A DNA stretch of 15,523 bases from Sedimentisphaerales bacterium (GCA_016932895.1 JAFGCA010000695.1:1-15523), one strand, 5' to 3'; counted from the first letter of the stretch, positions 7,770 through 15,390 are shown. The notes: generated by a model from the sequence alone, not told the origin. Program-made: numbers and translations.

Positions 7770-8028
7770 CGCGAGCCTTTCCTTGCGGTTTCTCTGTGGT
7801 CCGATATAATTTCTACTATTCCTGTCGAGATCATAGTCATAGTATTCCGATTGCGTTACGGTGACGTTCCGGTTCCGTGTAAGCTTCCACTCGCGGACGA
7901 GGCCGTCGGCCGTGGCCAGGGGCCATAACTCGGATTGCTTGTGACATCAACGACGGCTGGACCGGCCAAAGACGGTGCCGGTCCATGCCAGGGGGACGAG
8001 GATCATTGGATCCCGAGAGCGTTTTCAC
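7770..8028 (-). pseudogene. Decayed PEP-CTERM gene, paralogue of the gene at 1850-2512
   Basis: Reading leftward, a GTG at 8028 with AAGGAGC-like sequence upstream begins VKTL. After about seven codons a frameshift leads into MILVPLAWTGTVFG, matching IILVLLAWTASVSA of the intact neighbour's signal peptide, with clear DNA identity (for example CTGGCATGGACCG). A TGA follows. Then EWKLTRNRNVTVTQSEYYDYD and YIG match WEFTLTQDITVTHLGIYDYD and DIG of the intact protein. Similarity fades after about 7770, so the 3' half, including any sorting tail, is gone. The gene is broken by a frameshift, an in-frame stop and a 3' deletion. Its promoter (8093-8139) still looks intact. Confidence 0.75.
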
Positions 8029-8092
8029 AGCGGCTCCTTCCTTGAATCTGCGCGCACAACCACCTTTGGCCGGGACAGCGCCGGTGCACAGC

Positions 8093-8139
8093 ATTATGAT
8101 ACACCTATGGTCACACGAGAGTCACACGGCGCGTCGAAT
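8093..8139 (-). promoter_or_regulatory. Heptamer-box promoter P3, now driving a relic
   Basis: On the minus strand: ATTCGAC-GCGCC-GTGTGAC-TCTC-GTGTGAC (8139 to 8110), 11 bp, then CATAAT (8098 to 8093). One base differs from the P1/P2 box. The gene it served is dead (7770-8028), so transcripts from here would run toward the autotransporter at 7534. It faces away from the regulator gene, whose own promoter begins 80 bp to the right. Confidence 0.72.
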
Positions 8140-8190
8140 CGGGAAAAATTTCCATAACTTCTTCGAAAAGACCAAAGAAAGGCGGTCGCT

Positions 8191-8205
8191 GGCGTCGCGA
8201 CATCG
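8191..8205 (-). repeat. Distal shared upstream block, copy 3
   Basis: On the plus strand GGCGTCGCGACATCG, 52 bp beyond the box, close in sequence to copy 1. Similarity with the copy-1 region continues to about 8225. The block lies just before the -35 of the regulator promoter, so a protein bound here could affect both directions. Confidence 0.45.
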
Positions 8206-8218
8206 CGCTTTGCCGGGC

Positions 8219-8247
8219 TTGACATGATTGTCACGACGTCTTACGAT
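8219..8247 (+). promoter_or_regulatory. Sigma-70-type promoter of the STAND-SARP regulator
   Basis: TTGACA (8219-8224), 17-bp spacer, TACGAT (8242-8247). The -35 is perfect; the -10 has four of six consensus bases. Predicted transcript start is near 8254, a leader of only ~16 nt that holds the ribosome site. The spacer contains GTCACGA, a partial match to the heptamer (complement GTGTGAC), so autoregulation is conceivable. Confidence 0.55.
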
Positions 8248-8269
8248 GGCGACCGGATGTGGAGTTCTT

Positions 8270-11200
8270 ATGAATCGACGACCGGCTTCGCTGAAGAAAA
8301 TCACGGTACCGGCTCTGGGAAAGATCGTTTCCCGCCGGCGCTTGTTTGGTCTGCTCGACCGGCCCGGGCCGTCCAGCGTCACCTGGATTTCGGGGATGGC
8401 CGGCTCGGGCAAGACGACCCTGGCGGCCAGTTTCCTGCGAAGTCGCGACTTGCGGTGTTTGTGGTATCAGTTGGACGAGCGTGACGCGGATCTGGCGACC
8501 TTCTTTTACTACCTGGGCAGTGCGGTGCGCCGGGCGACGCCGCGAAAGAGGAAGAAGCTGCCGCTGTTTACGAGCGAGTACGTTCGGGGCGCCTCGACGT
8601 TTGCCCGGCGGTACTTTGAAGCGATGGGGGACCGACTGGGCGCGCCGTTTTGTCTGGTCTTCGACGACTATCACACGATCCCGGCCTCGGCGCCGTTCCA
8701 CGCGGTGTTTCGGGACGGCCTGGCCTCGCTCTCCCCTGATCTGCACGTGCTGGTCCTGAGCCGTACGGACCCGCCGCCCGTCTTCGCTGCCATGGCGGCG
8801 CAAAATGCCTTGCGTATCGTGGGCCGCCAGGACCTTCGCCTGACCGTCCATGAATCAGCGCAGCTCCTGCGGGCCGCGTTTCGCGGGCCCGTGCGGCGCG
8901 AGCGGGTGGAGCGGATTCACCGGCGGACCGAGGGGTGGGCCGCCGGCCTGGTCCTGATGGCCAGGAGCATGGCGCGGGAAGAGCCACTGCCGGACGATCT
9001 CGATTCTCTGACGCCGGCGGATATCTTCGACTATTTCGCGGGCGAACTCTTCGACGGCCTCGAGGAACGACTGAAGGACTTTCTGCTACGGACGGCCTTT
9101 CTGCCCCGGATCACGGGCCCCATGGCCGCGGCGCTGACCGGCCGCCGCCGGGCCGGCAGAAAGCTGGCGTCCCTGGCACGGAGTCACCTGTTCATTGAGA
9201 AACAGGATTCGTCGCTTTCGGTGTATCAGTATCATCCGCTGTTTCGACAGTTCCTGCTGGCCCGGGCCGAGACGGTCCTGGACGCAGGTGAGATCGCCGC
9301 CCTCCGGCAACAGGCCGCCCGGGTGGCCGAGGAGGCGGGCTATCTTGAAGACGCCGTGGATCTCTGCGCCGCCGCCGGTCGCACGGTGGCGCTGGTCCGT
9401 CTCATCGAGCAGCAGGCTCCGGCCCTGATCGAGCAGGGGCGCAACGAGACCCTCGTTCAATGGATCAGGCGAATTCCAGATGACGCAATGCCGCAATATC
9501 CCCGGATGCACTACTGGTTGGGGGTATGCTGTCAGCACGCCTGTCCCGTCGAGGCGCGGGCGGCGTTCGAGAGGGCGTTTCGTCTGTTCGAGGCGCGACA
9601 GGACATCGCCGGGCTCCTGCGCTGCTGGTCGGGCATCGTCGAAAGCACGGTCTACGAGTGGAATGATTTCACCGTGCTCGATCCGTGGATCGCCTGGCTC
9701 GGCGGGAGGATCGAGGAGGGGCTCACCTATCCGTCGCCCGAGATCGAGGCGCCGGTGGCGGTGAGCATGATGTGCGCGTTGATGTTTCGAGGGCCGGACC
9801 GTGCGGATATGGCCGAGTGGGTCGAGCGGGCGCTGCTGCTGGCTCGCCAACACGGTGACATGCGGCTCCGGATGGAGGCCTGGGACTGGGCGATCACCTA
9901 CTACTGCTGGCTGGGCAATTTCGCCCGGGCGGACATCCTTAAGGAGGAGTCTCGCCAGTGGATGCAGGCCTACCTGACGGATCCGGCCGTGAAGCTGCAC
10001 CTGGCCTGGGTCGAGATCGCGGCGCGGGTGTTCAACGGCGTGCCCGGCCCATCCGATCTCGAAGAGATCACGGCGGCGCTTCGTTTGGCCGAGGACACCG
10101 GCATTCACGTCTGGGACCACATGTTTCTCAACGAAGGGATCTACATCGCCCTGATGCTCGGCGAGCTGTCGAAAGCGGCTGATTTCCTGGAACGGGTGCG
10201 GCGCTCCCTGAGTTCGTGCCGGCGTCATGCGTATTCGGTCTACCATCACAGCATGGGGCTCTACCACCTGCTCGACGGCGACCCCGCGCGGGCTCTGGAA
10301 CACGCCCGAACGGCCTCGCAGATTGCCGACGAGACCGGCCACGCGTTTCCGTCGGTGATCTGCCGCTACGGCCTGGCGCAAATCCTGGTCGAGCAGGGCG
10401 CCTTCGCGGAGGCCGGCAAAGAGCTGGATTTCGTGTACGAGATGTCCGTGCGAACCGGCTCGAAAATGCTGGAATTCATGTCTCTGGCGGCCCGGGCGCG
10501 ACTGGCCTTGAAACAGGGAAGGGACGAGCAGGGAGAAAGTCTCCTGTGCGAGGCCTTGGGGCTGGGCCGGCAGCGCCACTTCCGGAACATGATCTGGTGG
10601 TGGCAGCCCGAGCTCACGGCCGACCTGCTGCCCCGGGCTCTGGCGGCGGAGATCGAGACGGAATATACCCGCGATCTTCTGAGATCGCACCGCGTGGTGG
10701 TGAGCCCGCCTCCCTATCATATCGCCGTCTGGCCCTGGGCCTTTCGAATCCGGACTCTGGGTGGCTTCGAGATTCTCCGGGATGATCGCCCGATTCAGGC
10801 CGCCGGCAGGGCGTATAGAAAGCCGTTGGATTTGCTGAAGGTGCTCATTGCCTGTGGAGGCCGGGAGGTGAGCGTCGGGCGCATTACGGATGCGCTTTGG
10901 ACGGAGGCCGATGGAGACATGGCACGCAGCGCCTTCTCCACCACCCTCAATCGGCTGCGCACCTTTCTGGCCGAGAAAGACCTGTTCGTTCTTCGCGCTG
11001 GGAAGCTGAGTCTCAACGACGAGATTTGCTGGGTGGATACCCGGGCTTTTGGGGACGTGCTCGGCCGAGCCGATGTGCTGTGGCGGGGCGGACGGACCGA
11101 TGCGGCGATCGCGATGTACGAAACGGCGCTAACGCACTATCGAGGGCCGCTGCTGGCCGAAGACGGAGAAAGCCGGTGGGTCGTGGCGCCGCGGGCGCGC

Positions 11201-11479
11201 TTCCACAGCCTTTTTGTGGAGGCCGTGATGAAGCTCGGTCGCCATCGGGAAAACGAGAGCGATTTCGAAGGGGCCCTTGCCTGGTATCAGCGCGGCCTGG
11301 ACGTAGACCCGACGCATGAGGGTTTCTACCAGCGCAGCATGATGTGCTGCGGCCGGCTCGGCCGGCATGTCGAAGTAGAAAAGACCTTTCGCCACTGCAC
11401 GCAGATCTTGCGTAGCACGCTGGACGTCGATCCCTCGCCTCAGACCGTGCGGGCCTACGAAGAGGCCCACCGGACGTAG
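8270..11479 (+). CDS. STAND (MalT/AfsR-like) ATPase transcriptional regulator with C-terminal SARP module
   Basis: A 1069-residue one-component regulator. I chose the ATG at 8270 (GGAG at 8261-8264, 5 nt upstream); an in-frame TTG at 8228 lies inside the promoter. The N-terminal NTPase has Walker A GMAGSGKT (residues 42-49), Walker B LVFDDYH (Asp132-Asp133), a VLSRTDPP sensor and EGWAAGLVLMARS, all as in MalT-type STAND ATPases. A long alpha-helical, TPR-like sensor region spans about 350-800. Near residue 825 begins an OmpR-type winged helix (RTLGGFEILRDDRPI...RKPLDLLKVLIACGG). It continues into a BTAD domain (~920-1069, with YRGPLLAEDGESRW, LDVDPTHEGFYQRSM and DPSPQT). So DNA binding is by a SARP unit placed at the C-terminus; AfsR has it at the N-terminus, and MalT uses a LuxR helix-turn-helix instead. 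The ligand is unknown. It probably activates the adjacent heptamer-box promoters (inference). Confidence 0.92.
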   Translation: MNRRPASLKKITVPALGKIVSRRRLFGLLDRPGPSSVTWISGMAGSGKTTLAASFLRSRDLRCLWYQLDERDADLATFFYYLGSAVRRATPRKRKKLPLFTSEYVRGASTFARRYFEAMGDRLGAPFCLVFDDYHTIPASAPFHAVFRDGLASLSPDLHVLVLSRTDPPPVFAAMAAQNALRIVGRQDLRLTVHESAQLLRAAFRGPVRRERVERIHRRTEGWAAGLVLMARSMAREEPLPDDLDSLTPADIFDYFAGELFDGLEERLKDFLLRTAFLPRITGPMAAALTGRRRAGRKLASLARSHLFIEKQDSSLSVYQYHPLFRQFLLARAETVLDAGEIAALRQQAARVAEEAGYLEDAVDLCAAAGRTVALVRLIEQQAPALIEQGRNETLVQWIRRIPDDAMPQYPRMHYWLGVCCQHACPVEARAAFERAFRLFEARQDIAGLLRCWSGIVESTVYEWNDFTVLDPWIAWLGGRIEEGLTYPSPEIEAPVAVSMMCALMFRGPDRADMAEWVERALLLARQHGDMRLRMEAWDWAITYYCWLGNFARADILKEESRQWMQAYLTDPAVKLHLAWVEIAARVFNGVPGPSDLEEITAALRLAEDTGIHVWDHMFLNEGIYIALMLGELSKAADFLERVRRSLSSCRRHAYSVYHHSMGLYHLLDGDPARALEHARTASQIADETGHAFPSVICRYGLAQILVEQGAFAEAGKELDFVYEMSVRTGSKMLEFMSLAARARLALKQGRDEQGESLLCEALGLGRQRHFRNMIWWWQPELTADLLPRALAAEIETEYTRDLLRSHRVVVSPPPYHIAVWPWAFRIRTLGGFEILRDDRPIQAAGRAYRKPLDLLKVLIACGGREVSVGRITDALWTEADGDMARSAFSTTLNRLRTFLAEKDLFVLRAGKLSLNDEICWVDTRAFGDVLGRADVLWRGGRTDAAIAMYETALTHYRGPLLAEDGESRWVVAPRARFHSLFVEAVMKLGRHRENESDFEGALAWYQRGLDVDPTHEGFYQRSMMCCGRLGRHVEVEKTFRHCTQILRSTLDVDPSPQTVRAYEEAHRT

Positions 11480-11505
11480 CGGATTCCGGCGGCCGCACGC
11501 TTCGG

Positions 11506-11532
11506 CTCGGTTATTCCCGTACGGCTTGCCGA
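11506..11532. terminator. Weak hairpin between convergent genes
   Basis: CTCGG (11506-11510) and CCGAG (11528-11532) can pair around a 17-nt loop in the short gap between the regulator stop (11479) and the isomerase stop (11537). The stem is only 5 bp, with no T-run, so this is a weak candidate. Confidence 0.2.
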
Positions 11533-11536
11533 GAGG

Positions 11537-12406
11537 TCACGATTCGATGGGGATGTTCAGGTCTTTCAGGGTTTGGCGGAGCCAGGTTAGGGATTTTTCG
11601 ATCATGGGTCCGGCCTGGCCTTCGCATTCCATGCTGAGCGTGCCCTTATAGCCGTGATCGCGGAGCAGTTCCAGGCACTTGCGAATGTTGTCGGCGTTGA
11701 CGCCGTCGCCGATGGCGCACTGGCTTACCGCAATACCGGTTTGTTCGCCGCGCACGGCCGCCGCCAGTGACGCCGAGACGTCCTTGACGTGCACGTGGCT
11801 GACGCGACCGAGGAAGCGCTTGAGAAACGGCACCGGGTCCTGGCCCGCGATGAACGTATTGCCCGTGTCCATGTTCATGCGCAGGTAGAGGCTGTCGCAG
11901 AAGTCCAGCATCTTGGCTATCATGTCGGGTTTGGTGGTGAAATAGCCGTGGGGCTCGATGTTGACGGTCACATGGTGGGCCTCGGCCACCTCGACGATCT
12001 GTTCGTAGCTGCGTTTCATCATGTCCATCGCTTCGTCGTCGCTGAGGCCCTCGGGCGCGTGCATCCCGTCGGTGGTGTCGACGAAGGGGCAGCCGATCAG
12101 GTGGGCCCACTGGATGGCCTTCATGACGTAGGGCACGCCTCGGAGCGGCCCGTCCTTGCCCGAGAGCGGATAGGCCGCATCGACCTGGGAGAACTGCACC
12201 CCGTAGGATTCCATCTTCCTGCGCAGCAGCATGGGGTCTTCGTAGAGCGCCACGTGCGGCTGGTACCCCAGGCCGTGAATCCAGCTTACCCCGTCGATCA
12301 AGCCGCACTCGATGTAGCGCACCTCGTTCTTCTGGGCCCACGCCAGGCATTTCTCAAAGCTGAAATACGCACTGTTGAACGCGTCGGTGTGAAATCCGAT
12401 CCTCAT
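11537..12406 (-). CDS. Sugar phosphate isomerase/epimerase family protein (xylose isomerase-like TIM barrel)
   Basis: A 289-residue cytoplasmic enzyme. The start at 12406 gives MRIGFHTDAFNSAYFSFEKCL, the usual first strand of the family, with AGGA (complement of 12414-12417) 7 nt upstream; the frame is open further 5' without a good start. Metal-site motifs are all present: VNIEPHG (Glu151), MNMDTGN (Asp180), HVHVKD (His206) and SMECEG (Glu260). The length is normal for the AP endonuclease-family 2 / xylose isomerase-like fold. Members isomerise or epimerise keto-sugars, inosose or hydroxypyruvate-like compounds using a divalent metal; the exact substrate cannot be read here. No signal peptide. 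It is divergent from the peptidase gene (12762) and convergent with the regulator. In planctomycetes such genes are numerous and usually catabolic. Confidence 0.9.
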   Translation of the reverse strand: MRIGFHTDAFNSAYFSFEKCLAWAQKNEVRYIECGLIDGVSWIHGLGYQPHVALYEDPMLLRRKMESYGVQFSQVDAAYPLSGKDGPLRGVPYVMKAIQWAHLIGCPFVDTTDGMHAPEGLSDDEAMDMMKRSYEQIVEVAEAHHVTVNIEPHGYFTTKPDMIAKMLDFCDSLYLRMNMDTGNTFIAGQDPVPFLKRFLGRVSHVHVKDVSASLAAAVRGEQTGIAVSQCAIGDGVNADNIRKCLELLRDHGYKGTLSMECEGQAGPMIEKSLTWLRQTLKDLNIPIES

Positions 12407-12465
12407 CGCTCTATCCTCATTGCCCCCAGGTTCACAAAACCCAACCCTGCCACGCTCCACGCATG

Positions 12466-12494
12466 CTGCAGAAGCAGTCGCTGCGGGACCGCAG
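12466..12494. promoter_or_regulatory. Two adjacent inverted repeats upstream of the isomerase gene
   Basis: CTGC-AGAA-GCAG (12466-12477) is followed 3 bp later by CTGCGG-GA-CCGCAG (12481-12494). They lie 60-88 bp upstream of the isomerase start. Position and symmetry suit an operator for a dimeric repressor, but no recognisable promoter hexamers overlap them. Confidence 0.3.
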
Positions 12495-12562
12495 TAACCT
12501 ACCATATCCCCGCTCGCCCTGCAAGATGCGGCCCATGCCGGCCGGTCGTGGGGCAAAAATAT

Positions 12563-12602
12563 CCTTTTTGCGCTTGAATAAAAAGGTCCGATAGTGTATA
12601 GT
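12563..12602 (+). promoter_or_regulatory. Sigma-70-type promoter for the C1 peptidase, with inverted repeat over the -35
   Basis: TTGAAT (12574-12579), 17 bp, TATAGT (12597-12602): one of the best sigma-70 matches in the window. An inverted repeat CCTTTTT (12563-12569) / AAAAAGG (12580-12586) brackets the -35. It could be an operator. The leader to the peptidase ATG would be ~150 nt. Confidence 0.6.
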
Positions 12603-12695
12603 GCTTTATCTTGGGTGACAGTGGCAGGGATGGGTGATCGCTGCTTCGTCGTTGCAGATGACTCTCTCCGAACCGGCTATCCCAGTGTTTCTGTT

Positions 12696-12711
12696 TGGCA
12701 CAGAAAAGGCA
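12696..12711 (+). promoter_or_regulatory. Candidate sigma-54 promoter for the C1 peptidase
   Basis: TGGCAC-N7-GGCA has a perfect -24 element and the -12 GC dinucleotide at the right distance. The usual TT before GC is AG here, which weakens the match. The leader would be ~40 nt. It is an alternative or addition to the upstream sigma-70 promoter. Confidence 0.3.
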
Positions 12712-12761
12712 AATGAGAGATAAACTGCAATGGAACAGAGAACGGATTCTGAGGTGGTAAA

Positions 12762-14213
12762 ATGAGATCGATCCTATCTTGCGTCGCGGCCGTGCTGATG
12801 ACCGCCGCGATCCTCCCGCGTACAAGCCAGGCCGACTCGTTCGACCTGCGCGACGTCAATGGTGTCAGCTACGTAACCTCCATCAAGAGCCAGACCAGCG
12901 GCACGTGCTGGACCCACGGCACGATGGCGGCCATCGAAGGCAACCTTCTGATGACCGGCGTCTGGGCCGAGATTGGGTATTCCACGCTGCCGAATCTGGC
13001 CGAGTATCATCTGGACTGGTGGAGCGGGTTCAATCAGTTCAACAACGCCGACATCGACCCGCCCACCGGGGACGGCCTGGAGGTCCACATGGGCGGCGAT
13101 TATCGCGTCGTCCAGGCGTATATCTCGCGGGGCGAGGGAGCCGTCTATTCGGAACTGGCCAACGATAACACCGAACGCGACACGGAATGGTTCGACAATG
13201 CTCCGGATCGAACCGATCCTCGGTATGACGTCTTCTATCCGCGCGACATCGAGTGGTACACCATCGAGCCGAATCTGGCGGGCATCGACACGATCAAGGA
13301 AGTCATCCGGACGCACGGCGTCCTGGCCACCTGCATGTGCTACGACGGTGCGTTCTATCGTTCTTCCATGAGAAGCCACTATCAACCGCCGAACAATTCC
13401 CTCGAGCCCAACCATTCGATCGCCATCGTCGGCTGGGACGACGCCAAACAGACCCAGGCGCCGGAGCCCGGCGCGTGGCTGTGCCGGAACAGTTGGGGCA
13501 GCAATTGGGGCGACGACGGCTACTTCTGGATTTCGTATTACGACAAGTACTGCTGCCGACACGAGGAAATGGGAGCGGTGTCATTCCAAAACGTCGAACC
13601 GCTGGCGCACAACCAGATCTACTACCACGATTACCACGGCTGGCGCGATACGAAAACCGATTGCAACGAAGCCTTCAACGCATTCGTGGCGGATGCCAAC
13701 GGTGTGGTTTCCGCGGTGAGCTTCATCACGGCCGTCGATGACGTGACGTACACGGTGAAGGTTTTCGACCGGTTTGAGGACGGGCAGCTTCTCGACGAAC
13801 TGGCCTCGGACAGCAACGACATCGCGCGGACCGGGTTCCACACCGTCGATTTGTCTACGCCGGTGGAGATCGAGGCCGGCGATGATTTCTATGTGTACCT
13901 CGAACTTTCGACCGGCGGTCAGGCGTACGACCGAACCTCGGAGATTCCGGTGCTCCTGGGCGGTCCGGTCGACCCGCAATTCTTCGTCGAGGCCGGGGCC
14001 CAAGGCGAGTTCTGGACGTTCTACAAGGGCATTGTGGCCGCCTCCGGGACCTGGGTGGAGTCCTCTTCGCAGCCGGGCCAGAGCTACTATCGTTTCGACG
14101 GGCAGTGGCTGGATTTGTACGAGCTTGACGAGACGGCGAACTTCTGCATCAAGGCACTGGCCGTCGGCGACGCCCCGGAGCCGGACGACGACTCCGAAAT
14201 TGCCCCACGCTGA
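12762..14213 (+). CDS. Secreted C1 (papain) family cysteine peptidase with C-terminal lectin-like domain
   Basis: A 483-residue exported protease. The start at 12762 is preceded by GAGG at 12751-12754, 7 nt away. The signal peptide is [24 protein letters not shown] (cleavage after residue 24). The peptidase domain begins at once with [20 protein letters not shown]: there is no inhibitory propeptide. Catalytic residues are all visible: oxyanion Gln44, Cys49 in SGTCWTHG, His218 in [10 protein letters not shown], Asn243 in [10 protein letters not shown]. From about residue 285 a second, beta-rich domain ([13 protein letters not shown]... [16 protein letters not shown]... [10 protein letters not shown]) resembles the lectin-like domain known behind bacterial and archaeal C1 peptidases. 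The protein ends in an acidic tail ([14 protein letters not shown]), without a membrane segment. It probably cleaves extracellular or periplasmic protein. It is divergent from the isomerase gene. Confidence 0.92.
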   Translation: MRSILSCVAAVLMTAAILPRTSQADSFDLRDVNGVSYVTSIKSQTSGTCWTHGTMAAIEGNLLMTGVWAEIGYSTLPNLAEYHLDWWSGFNQFNNADIDPPTGDGLEVHMGGDYRVVQAYISRGEGAVYSELANDNTERDTEWFDNAPDRTDPRYDVFYPRDIEWYTIEPNLAGIDTIKEVIRTHGVLATCMCYDGAFYRSSMRSHYQPPNNSLEPNHSIAIVGWDDAKQTQAPEPGAWLCRNSWGSNWGDDGYFWISYYDKYCCRHEEMGAVSFQNVEPLAHNQIYYHDYHGWRDTKTDCNEAFNAFVADANGVVSAVSFITAVDDVTYTVKVFDRFEDGQLLDELASDSNDIARTGFHTVDLSTPVEIEAGDDFYVYLELSTGGQAYDRTSEIPVLLGGPVDPQFFVEAGAQGEFWTFYKGIVAASGTWVESSSQPGQSYYRFDGQWLDLYELDETANFCIKALAVGDAPEPDDDSEIAPR

Positions 14214-14228
14214 AGTCGAAAACGCGCC

Positions 14229-14243
14229 GTACACACTGTGTAC
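14229..14243. promoter_or_regulatory. Perfect 15-bp palindrome between convergent genes
   Basis: GTACACA-C-TGTGTAC is symmetrical around one central base. It sits 15 bp after the peptidase stop and 80 bp from the ThuA gene stop. A loop of one base makes a hairpin unlikely, so a dimeric protein site is more plausible, although both flanking genes end here. Confidence 0.35.
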
Positions 14244-14322
14244 AGATGAGGGATTTCGAGCGGACACCCCGCGCGCGCCGTTCGTCTTCCGGTTTTTCTC
14301 TGCCCCTGGGCGAGTTGCGGGC

Positions 14323-15291
14323 CTATTTCTCGTTCATCTGTCGGATGATCTCTCGCGTCCGTTCGGCGGTCCAGTTCTGGGGGCGCGCGCCCTCAAGGCC
14401 GGCCTCCATTTGCTCGACGGTCGGTGTCTCGGTGGGCACCCCGGCAGGGGGGACTTCCACCTTGGCGATCCAGCAGAGGGCGTTGAGCATGAGCTTGCGG
14501 AAGTCGTCGTGGGCGTAGACCCAGTGCGTGTGCCCGCCGGTGCAGCCGAAGCCGCGTCCGCCATCGGGTCGTTGGCAGGCCCAGGCGACGTGTTCGGGCA
14601 TGCCCATGCGGGCCCGGACCGTGGGGTTGCCGCTGTGCGGACCGTCGGGGCGTTTGCGCGTGCTGTCCGGCGGGATGGCTGTCAGGATCGGCGTCACGCC
14701 CGCCATATTCTCGCGGAAACGCATGTGATAATACCATTCGTCGTGAATGGTAAACGGCTGGACGCCTCGCGTGATGGCGTGTTTCGGGAGTGTCTTGAAC
14801 GCGGCCTGCCATGACGGGTTGACCGACCAGTGCTGCTCGTAGTAGCCTCCGACCCAGTCGAGCAGGTAGGGTCCGTAGCGCGTTCCCGGGTCCAGCGAGT
14901 AGTGAATGAACGCGATCCCCACGCCCTTTTTCGCGATGGCGTCGAGGGCCTTCCAGTTCGATTCGGAGCCGATCAGGCTGTTCCCGTCGCAGGCAATGAC
15001 GATGGCGGCGGCGCCGTCGAAGACGCCGAGGTCTTTGGGCCAGCCCCCTGCGACGACCACGGCTTCCACGCCCTGGACGTTTTTGTTGAGGATGTCCGCC
15101 AGCAGCTTGCAGTCGGCGCTGTAGGCGTGGCCGCTCCAGCCGTGGCTTTGCCGACCGGGGAGAAAGACGATTCTTCTCTTGCCGTCGGTCGTGTCCGCCG
15201 CGCCTACGCTTCGCAAGCACGGCGTCATTACCAGGCTGATCAGTAGGAATGTGGCGAATACTCCTCGACGACAGATTTGTCCGCGGATCAT
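14323..15291 (-). CDS. Secreted ThuA-domain protein (trehalose utilization-like)
   Basis: A 322-residue exported protein. The start at 15291 has AGGAGG (complement of 15300-15305) 8 nt upstream. The signal peptide is MIRGQICRRGVFATFLLISLV..., with cleavage likely after SVGA (residue 31). The mature part starts KRRIVFLPGRQSHGWSGHAY, the first strand of the ThuA glutamine amidotransferase-like fold. It continues with VEAVVVAGGWP, FDGAAAIVIACDGN, KKGVGIAFIHYSLD, IHDEWYYHMRF and GGRGFGCTGGHTHWVY...LMLNALCWIA, which follow the family order closely. The classical amidotransferase Cys is not evident; most ThuA proteins lack known chemistry, and those of planctomycetes often go with carbohydrate or glycoside breakdown. 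The tail after ~290 is an extra helical segment. The function is sugar-related by family only. Confidence 0.9.
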   Translation of the reverse strand: MIRGQICRRGVFATFLLISLVMTPCLRSVGAADTTDGKRRIVFLPGRQSHGWSGHAYSADCKLLADILNKNVQGVEAVVVAGGWPKDLGVFDGAAAIVIACDGNSLIGSESNWKALDAIAKKGVGIAFIHYSLDPGTRYGPYLLDWVGGYYEQHWSVNPSWQAAFKTLPKHAITRGVQPFTIHDEWYYHMRFRENMAGVTPILTAIPPDSTRKRPDGPHSGNPTVRARMGMPEHVAWACQRPDGGRGFGCTGGHTHWVYAHDDFRKLMLNALCWIAKVEVPPAGVPTETPTVEQMEAGLEGARPQNWTAERTREIIRQMNEK

Positions 15292-15390
15292 ACTGTGAAC
15301 CTCCTGTATCTTTGCGGGCGATGCCGCTACACGGTCCTATGTGACATTCAAGCAATCCATGATACTACAAGAGTTTTGCAAAATGGAGAT

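Noticed and set aside
7837..8094. An 85-codon minus-strand open frame as a real small gene
   Set aside because: Its translation is meaningless in that frame, while the adjacent frame aligns with the PEP-CTERM gene at 1850-2512; it is the frameshifted relic.
8228..8269. TTG start at 8228 for the STAND-SARP regulator
   Set aside because: It lies in the spacer of the TTGACA/TACGAT promoter and lacks a ribosome site; the ATG at 8270 has GGAG at the right distance.
9086..10720. A 544-codon minus-strand open frame inside the regulator
   Set aside because: It is antisense to conserved NTPase and sensor regions, is rich in Arg, Pro and His as expected of a GC-rich shadow frame, and has no recognisable motif.
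14170..14213. PEP-CTERM tail on the C1 peptidase (it contains PEP near the end)
   Set aside because: The PEP is followed by acidic residues and a stop, with no hydrophobic segment or basic cluster; I see no such segment in the bases after the stop either.
15335..15345. Single ATGTGAC as another heptamer box near the ThuA gene
   Set aside because: There is no second heptamer at 11 bp and no CATAAT-like hexamer at the required distance, and it points away from the gene.
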